A stretch of 10,739 nt of DNA from JAZQLP01 sp045629205 (GTDB lineage: Bacteria > Bacillota > Clostridia > Oscillospirales > UBA644), in the NCBI GenBank assembly GCA_045629205.1, contig JAZQQT010000174.1, forward strand, positions 1 through 10,739. Direction: 5' to 3'. Shown here piece by piece: positions 6,128 through 10,739 of the stretch (the stretch's first letter is position 1; every line of letters starts with the position of its first letter). The notes under the pieces were generated by a model. The model saw nothing but the letters and a program-made list of their open reading frames with translations, was not told the origin of the DNA and did not search any database. The position numbers and the translations under genes are program-made.

Positions 6128-8125
6128 ATGAAAAAAATCGTTTCTTTGCTGCTGCTTTTAAGCATCGCGTTTTCACTTGTTTCCTGCGGTGAACCCGTAA
6201 AGGCAAATGAAAAAACTGTCCCGACCGTTTCCGACGAAATAATCGGTGTCGCAAATGTTGCTCCTCAGGGCTTTGTTCTCTGCGGCTCGGCTGTAAAAGG
6301 AAGCAATATCTTCGCAAACGACGGGGATTTATCCACCTGCTACTGTTCGAACGTGCTCCGTTATCCCGACGACGGCGAATATATGTTCATCGATCTGACT
6401 GAACCTTATACCGTGAGGTCGGTAGTCCTTCGCGAGGCAAAAGACGCCGAAAAACCATTCCCGACCGACGTTACGGTAAGCGTTTCCGACGACGGAAAGA
6501 AATGGAACGAAATAAAATCCTTTAACGGAATATCCGACGGCGACGAGCTCACACTCGACGGAGTCGTAACAAGATATCTCAGTGTTGCTCCTGCCGATAA
6601 GCTGCAGGGATTTGCCGTTTCGGAATTTGAGGTCAACGCCGATATCGATGCGAAACACAATCTCGTCCTTAATTTCGATGACGTCTGGCTTTACGGACGT
6701 GAATCATTTACTCTGTCCGAAAAATCAGTTCGTGTCGGTGAATCGGGAAAATCTCTCGAGTTTTTCAGCTCCGACCCCTCTGTTGCCGACGTCGGATTCG
6801 ACGGAAACATATATTCACACGGCACCGGTGAGTGCAGCATTTTTGCCTATGACGGAAAAAACCTCTCCGAATGTAAAGTCACCGTTTTTAAAGACGGCGA
6901 AGAACATATCAGGCTCACGACATATTTCATTACATCATTTATGAATCCCATGAAAATCGCCGAGTCCATGGATTATGCAAAAGATCTCGGCATGGACTTC
7001 CTTGAGAATACGGGATGTTTCGACGACGCCGACAATCGCTCGGGTCCGTATTGTATTTTCCTTGCGGCAGAACGCGGGATGCTCTATCAGATATGCGACG
7101 ATATAAACGGGACTGCGATGATAAACGCTTCCGATGAGGAACTCGAAGCGATTATCGCCAAATACGAACATAAGGCGGGTTTCGGCGGTCTGCAGCTCAA
7201 GGATGAGCCGTGGGAAGGACTTACTCATTACGAGGAACTGATCGCAAGGGTAAATGATATTTCTTCGGACGTGACCGTGGGATTCAATATCCTTCCCGTT
7301 TATGAACACGTGATGGATTACGCGAGAGTTCTCAGATATACCGACGGCAAGCAGTATGTAAGCACCGACACCTATCCTTACGGACGCTGGTTGGAATATG
7401 AGGACGCCGGTGATACCCAACTTGGCCGTGACGATTATTACTCACACGCTCTTTTTAAGTCATGGTGCTACACTATGTATGATGCGCTGTGCAAATCCGA
7501 ACTGCTCTATGAAACAAAATCCGCGATTTATCTTCAGGCATTCGGCTTCCTCGAAAATGCGGCTGTAAAATATCGTTGTCCTGAGGATTATGAGATTATC
7601 TACAACGCATATCTTGCTCTGTCATACCATATACTCAATTTCAAATGGTTTATTCTCAATACCCCCAACTGGCGCAACAAAGAGGGCTTTGAAACAGGAA
7701 TCCTTTCTCCCGATTATACTCCGTCGAGGATTTACGACGCCGTTAAGCAAGCAAATGTCATCACAAAGGATTACGACAGATATCTTGCGGATACCAGAGT
7801 GACAGAAACCGCTTTTTCACCGAAATTCGCAGGCGGAACATCTCTTCCCGAAAGCTTTCCCATCCGTCAGGCGGACGATGAACTGACATTTATTTATTCC
7901 CATTATCTCGGCAGAACGGGCGAATTTTTCTCGGTTCTCCGCGATCCTGCGACCGAGGGAGAACGTGACAGCGTCTTTGAAATATCAAACGGCGCAGAGA
8001 ACGTATGGCATTATCTCGGCAACGGCAAATGGGAGAAGATCGCTGTTACCGACGGAAAAATCACCTTTAAAACCGACAGAGCAAGCTTTGCGCTCTTTAC
8101 CTTCGACGAAAAGAACACGAAGTGA
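6128..8125 (+). CDS. Surface lipoprotein with discoidin, Ig-like and putative TIM-barrel glycosidase domains, paralog 3
   Basis: A 665-residue lipoprotein with signal peptide and lipobox LVSC (Cys20). Its first 209 residues align without gaps to the paralog at 721-2667, with 112 identities by hand count (about 54 per cent). The layout is the same: F5/8 type C domain (about 41-172), Big_2-type Ig-like domain (about 178-255, FSSDPSVADV), barrel-like domain (about 262-555) and a C-terminal beta domain. Shared barrel positions are Glu293, Asp299-Asp300, KDEP (358-361), GFNILP (385-390), YVSTDTYP (410-417) and KWFILNTP (506-513), which supports real structural or catalytic roles. It has an extra stretch around 420-440 compared with paralog 2. 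The ATG follows GAGAG by six bases and lies 12 bases after the rhamnosidase stop, so both are on one transcript. Substrate is unknown; co-transcription with a rhamnosidase points to rhamnose-containing glycans. Confidence 0.88.
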   Translation: MKKIVSLLLLLSIAFSLVSCGEPVKANEKTVPTVSDEIIGVANVAPQGFVLCGSAVKGSNIFANDGDLSTCYCSNVLRYPDDGEYMFIDLTEPYTVRSVVLREAKDAEKPFPTDVTVSVSDDGKKWNEIKSFNGISDGDELTLDGVVTRYLSVAPADKLQGFAVSEFEVNADIDAKHNLVLNFDDVWLYGRESFTLSEKSVRVGESGKSLEFFSSDPSVADVGFDGNIYSHGTGECSIFAYDGKNLSECKVTVFKDGEEHIRLTTYFITSFMNPMKIAESMDYAKDLGMDFLENTGCFDDADNRSGPYCIFLAAERGMLYQICDDINGTAMINASDEELEAIIAKYEHKAGFGGLQLKDEPWEGLTHYEELIARVNDISSDVTVGFNILPVYEHVMDYARVLRYTDGKQYVSTDTYPYGRWLEYEDAGDTQLGRDDYYSHALFKSWCYTMYDALCKSELLYETKSAIYLQAFGFLENAAVKYRCPEDYEIIYNAYLALSYHILNFKWFILNTPNWRNKEGFETGILSPDYTPSRIYDAVKQANVITKDYDRYLADTRVTETAFSPKFAGGTSLPESFPIRQADDELTFIYSHYLGRTGEFFSVLRDPATEGERDSVFEISNGAENVWHYLGNGKWEKIAVTDGKITFKTDRASFALFTFDEKNTK

Positions 8126-8147
8126 TTTCCGGCTTGATTTGCCTTTT

Positions 8148-8177
8148 AAGACGCAGCTTTCGGGCTGCGTCTTTTTT
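8148..8177 (+). terminator. Strong intrinsic terminator after the lipoprotein gene
   Basis: AAGACGCAGC (8148-8157) pairs perfectly with GCTGCGTCTT (8164-8173) around the six-base loop TTTCGG. Six T residues end the structure at 8177. It starts 22 bases after the stop codon and separates the sugar locus from the envelope genes. Confidence 0.92.
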
Positions 8178-8181
8178 GCTA

Positions 8182-8210
8182 TTGTAATATATATAATTTT
8201 GTGATATAAT
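8182..8210 (+). promoter_or_regulatory. Sigma-A type promoter of the flippase-Fem unit
   Basis: TTGTAA (8182-8187) and TATAAT (8205-8210) with 17 bases between. The upstream context, six T residues then GCTATTGTAAT, closely matches the other two plus-strand promoters. It begins five bases after the terminator, so terminator tail and promoter are nearly fused. The leader would be about 50 bases. Confidence 0.78.
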
Positions 8211-8256
8211 ATAAAATAGTTTATAATGCGGGAGAGTATATTCCGTTCAAAATGAC

Positions 8257-8265
8257 AGAGGAGAG
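8257..8265 (+). promoter_or_regulatory. Ribosome binding site that fixes the flippase start
   Basis: AGAGGAGAG lies just upstream of ATG at 8270, leaving six bases after its GGAG core. The earlier in-frame ATG at 8252 overlaps the approach to this site, and its only upstream purine run (GGAGAG, 8231-8236) is 15 bases away. The later ATG is therefore preferred. Confidence 0.7.
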
Positions 8266-8269
8266 CAAT

Positions 8270-9859
8270 ATGGCTGAGAAAAGAAAGGATTTCGTATACG
8301 GTGCGCTTATTTTAACGGCATCGGGATTTCTGGTCAAACTGATAGGCGCGCTTTTCAGAATACCGTTAACGAATCTCGTCGGAGCAACGGCGATGGGGTA
8401 TTTCTCAACGTCATACAGTATATACGAGGTGTTTCTTGCCATTGCCACGGCGGGATTGCCCACCGGAATGGCGGTCATGGTTTCGCGTTCTCTCGCTCTC
8501 GGCAAAAACCGCGACATTCCCAAGCTTGTAAAAATTGCCGGTTCGGTCTTTGTTTCCGCCGGTCTTCTTCTTGCGGTGCTCGGACTTATCTTTGCCCGTC
8601 CTTTGGCTGTCGCGATGAACGGCGAAAACGCATACTATGCCGTTGTCGCTCTCATGCCCGCGGTCTTCTTTATTTCCATAGTCGCTCTTATCAAGGGATA
8701 TTTCCAGGGCTTTAACAACATGGTTCCCACGGCGATATCGAATCTGATAGAAGCCACCGGCAAACTGCTCATCGGTTACGGAATCGCCTATTGGATGACG
8801 TCGCATTCCTATCCGCCGGAACAGGCAGTAGGCGGCGCGATTGCCGGCATAACCGCCAGCACCTTCTTTGCCATGTGCTTCATGGTTTGCAGATATCTCC
8901 TGAGGGGCGGAAAGTTCAGGGCACAGATCAACGAGCTTACCGCTGCCGCCACCCAAACGCCCGAACTTGCAAAAGAGTTTTTCGCAACGGCTCTGCCTAT
9001 CATGATTTCAGCCATAACCTCAAATCTTATGGGCGCAGTCGATGCCTTTACCGTCATGAACCGTCTCACGGGGTATATGACCGAAAATGAAGCAAATCTT
9101 CTCTGGGGTTCATACGGCAATATGACTCTTACGATATTCAACCTTCCGTCGTTCGTCATCGTTTCGCTCGGGACAGCTCTCGTTCCCGGCATCGCTCACG
9201 CTTTTGCGAAAAACGATACCGACAATCTCAAAAACACGGTCAATACTGCGCTTAAATATACAATGGTGCTTTCGGCGGCGTTCGCCTTCGGCATGTGCGC
9301 CGTTTCCGAGCCGCTGCTCCGTCTTTTTTATACCGACGAGGCAGGCATCGTCAAAGCCGCAGGTCTTCTGCAGATAGCCTCCTTTGTTCTTCTGTCATCG
9401 GGCTTCACCACCGTTACGGCGGCGATTCTCAATTCCGTAAAAAAAGCGCATCTTTCGGTCATCGTTGTCGGTGTCGGCGCCGTTGTAAAATCGGTATTTA
9501 CCTATATTTTCGTTACGATTCCCTCAATAAACATTTACGGCGCTCCGCTTGCGACCAATATCGCATATCCTGTAATGCTGTTCCTTAATCTGTATCTCAT
9601 TCGTTCCTTTGTCGGAATCACTCCGAGCATAAAGGAAGTTTTCTTAAAGCCGGTTGCGGCAGGTATTCTCTGCTTCGGCACGGCATCGCTTTTCAAATGG
9701 CTTTTCGGACTGTTTACCTCGTCCCGCCTTGCCGTTATCGCTGTCATTATTCTTACCGGAATCGTTTATGCCGGAATTATTCTGCTGCTGCGCATCGTTA
9801 CGGTAGACGAAATAAAAGGTCTTATCAGAAGAAAGGGGAAGAAATCCTCAAATGTATAA
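8270..9859 (+). CDS. MOP-superfamily lipid flippase, SpoVB/YtgP (MurJ-like) type
   Basis: A 529-residue polytopic membrane protein, the usual length for SpoVB/YtgP proteins. It has roughly 13-14 hydrophobic segments, for example near 11-30, 86-108, 121-142, 153-175, 186-207, 236-258, 327-345, 363-388, 395-417, 460-481 and 486-508. Family marks are the N-terminal GFLVKLIGALFRIPLTNLVG (residues 19-38), ATAGLPTGMAVMVSR (59-73) and GYFQGFNNMVPTAISNLIEA (143-162), the last a hallmark of this branch. Members move undecaprenyl-linked precursors across the cytoplasmic membrane; B. subtilis YtgP is a lipid II flippase (MurJ type), while SpoVB works in spore cortex formation. Which of these applies cannot be told from sequence alone. 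The tail is basic (IRRKGKK). The gene has its own promoter and its last eight bases overlap the start of a FemABX gene, so the two are translationally linked and probably act on the same lipid-linked peptidoglycan precursor. Confidence 0.88.
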   Translation: MAEKRKDFVYGALILTASGFLVKLIGALFRIPLTNLVGATAMGYFSTSYSIYEVFLAIATAGLPTGMAVMVSRSLALGKNRDIPKLVKIAGSVFVSAGLLLAVLGLIFARPLAVAMNGENAYYAVVALMPAVFFISIVALIKGYFQGFNNMVPTAISNLIEATGKLLIGYGIAYWMTSHSYPPEQAVGGAIAGITASTFFAMCFMVCRYLLRGGKFRAQINELTAAATQTPELAKEFFATALPIMISAITSNLMGAVDAFTVMNRLTGYMTENEANLLWGSYGNMTLTIFNLPSFVIVSLGTALVPGIAHAFAKNDTDNLKNTVNTALKYTMVLSAAFAFGMCAVSEPLLRLFYTDEAGIVKAAGLLQIASFVLLSSGFTTVTAAILNSVKKAHLSVIVVGVGAVVKSVFTYIFVTIPSINIYGAPLATNIAYPVMLFLNLYLIRSFVGITPSIKEVFLKPVAAGILCFGTASLFKWLFGLFTSSRLAVIAVIILTGIVYAGIILLLRIVTVDEIKGLIRRKGKKSSNV

Positions 9860-10739
9860 ATTCGAGCTCGGCAACGTTGCCGCCGCCGACAGATTTGCCG
9901 AAAAAGAAGGAATTTTCTTTCAGACGTCGGCATGGGGCGGTTTTAAAGACAAATACGGAAAAGAATACATCACGGCATCGGACGGAGACGGCAACACCGT
10001 TCTGTCCTGCATGCTGTTTATTATAAAAATCAAATGCACTCCCTGGACGATCGGTTTTGCCAACAGAGGCCCGGTAGGGGACATGTCGAATAAAGACCTT
10101 CTCCGCGAATGGACCGAATTCATGCGCGGATACATGAAGAAAAACCGCATGATATATTTTACGTCAGACCCGTTTTATACTTACAAGCGTGATTTCGAGG
10201 TCACGCCCGAAGGACAGGCTGCGTTTGACAACTTTAACGCGGAAGGTTATATTTTCAATCCCGACAAGGCACATTCCGTTAACCGTCAGACGAATTACCG
10301 CATTCTCTGGAACAACGACGCGCCGAAAGAAGATATTCTCAACGGCATATTCGCGAAAATGGAAAAGAAGCTCCGCAACGATATCGAAATCGCAAAAGCG
10401 CGCGGACTCGAACCGGTAAGCTTTTCGGGCGACGAAATCACCGAAGAGGTTTTTAATGCCTTTTTCGGTCTTCTCCGTCAGACAGCCGAGCTCAAATCAT
10501 TCGGCATCCGCGACGAGGATTATTTCCGCCGCCTCTTTGCTTCGATGAAAGATTATATCACCCTTTATTTCTATAAATATAACGCTGCGACGGATATCGC
10601 ATACACCGAGAACGTAATCGCCGACGTCTCGGCAAAGCTTGAGGCAAACCGGGCAGAAGCCGCCGATCCCAATACCACTCCGCAGAAAAAAGAGCGCCTC
10701 GCTCCGAAGGAAAAGGAGCTTGTAAAACAGCTCAACGCC
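9852..10739 (+). CDS. FemABX-family peptidoglycan bridge aminoacyltransferase (3' end cut by window)
   Basis: 296 residues are visible and the frame is open to the window end; full-length relatives have about 400-420. FemX/FemA/FemB-type enzymes transfer amino acids from aminoacyl-tRNA to the stem peptide of lipid II or its extended forms, in the cytoplasm. Family marks are FFQTSAWGGFKDKYG (22-36), NRGPVGDMSNKDLLREW (71-87), IYFTSDPFY (101-109), the segment KKLRNDIEIAKARGLEPVS (172-190) and the helix with LLRQTAELKSFGIRDEDYF (207-225). Residues about 252-296 are rich in Glu, Lys and Ala and look like the paired-helix coiled-coil arm inserted in this fold. The ATG at 9852 overlaps the flippase stop by eight bases; AGGGGAAG upstream can serve as ribosome binding site. 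The amino acid it transfers cannot be predicted; glycine, serine and alanine are all known in the family. Confidence 0.9.
   Translation, partial: MYKFELGNVAAADRFAEKEGIFFQTSAWGGFKDKYGKEYITASDGDGNTVLSCMLFIIKIKCTPWTIGFANRGPVGDMSNKDLLREWTEFMRGYMKKNRMIYFTSDPFYTYKRDFEVTPEGQAAFDNFNAEGYIFNPDKAHSVNRQTNYRILWNNDAPKEDILNGIFAKMEKKLRNDIEIAKARGLEPVSFSGDEITEEVFNAFFGLLRQTAELKSFGIRDEDYFRRLFASMKDYITLYFYKYNAATDIAYTENVIADVSAKLEANRAEAADPNTTPQKKERLAPKEKELVKQLNA

Noticed and set aside
8252..8269. Six-codon longer start for the flippase at ATG 8252
   Set aside because: The strong ribosome binding site AGAGGAGAG (8257-8265) lies downstream of that ATG and serves ATG 8270.
2668..8269. Riboswitch, small RNA or tRNA in the intergenic regions
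   Set aside because: The gaps are short (190, 99, 12 and 144 bases) and are accounted for by promoters, terminators and ribosome binding sites. No tRNA-like or riboswitch-like fold was seen.
1..10739. Mobile element or defence system
   Set aside because: No transposase, integrase, terminal inverted repeats, CRISPR repeats or nuclease and toxin motifs were found; the only long repeat is the lipoprotein gene duplication.

Overview
The window looks like chromosomal DNA of an uncultured, low-to-mid GC Firmicute, most plausibly a gut-type member of the Clostridia. The signs are FemABX-type and SpoVB/YtgP-type cell-envelope genes, Gram-positive-style lipoproteins, strong AGGAGG-like ribosome binding sites, and TTGnnn-17-TATAAT promoters paired with compact hairpin terminators. 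No rRNA, tRNA, CRISPR array, transposase or phage gene is visible. The DNA is almost fully coding, with seven genes (two cut by the window edges) and no gene-free stretch above 200 bases.

Left part (1-2667, minus strand): two tandem lipoprotein genes, transcribed leftwards from a promoter in the divergent region 2668-2857. The second one in the transcript runs off the window. They are close paralogs: by hand count 176 of 227 compared residues are identical, and the 682-base segments align with no net insertion or deletion. Each has a lipobox signal peptide, an F5/8 type C (discoidin) domain and a bacterial Ig-like (Big_2-type) domain. The complete copy continues into a probable TIM-barrel glycosidase-like domain and a C-terminal beta domain.

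Middle part (2668-8177, plus strand): a beta-lactamase-fold serine hydrolase gene with its own promoter and terminator, then a two-gene unit. That unit encodes a cytoplasmic GH78 alpha-L-rhamnosidase and a third, more diverged member of the lipoprotein family, and it ends at a strong hairpin terminator. Together these suggest a small carbohydrate-use locus: surface-anchored carbohydrate-binding or carbohydrate-cleaving proteins outside, and a rhamnosidase plus a possible esterase inside. No transporter or regulator lies in the window, so the import step is not seen.

Right part (8178-10739, plus strand): a new transcription unit with a MOP-superfamily flippase of the SpoVB/YtgP type, overlapping by 8 bases the start of a FemABX-family aminoacyltransferase that is cut by the window end. 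This pair fits peptidoglycan precursor work: adding bridge amino acids to lipid II, and moving lipid-linked precursors across the membrane. It seems unrelated to the sugar locus.

The three plus-strand promoters share one unusual extended layout: a T-tract, CTATTGYAAT and, with exactly 17 bases between the hexamers, TATAAT. The main candidates for something undescribed are the lipoprotein family, whose barrel domain I cannot place in a known glycoside hydrolase family, and this promoter layout.
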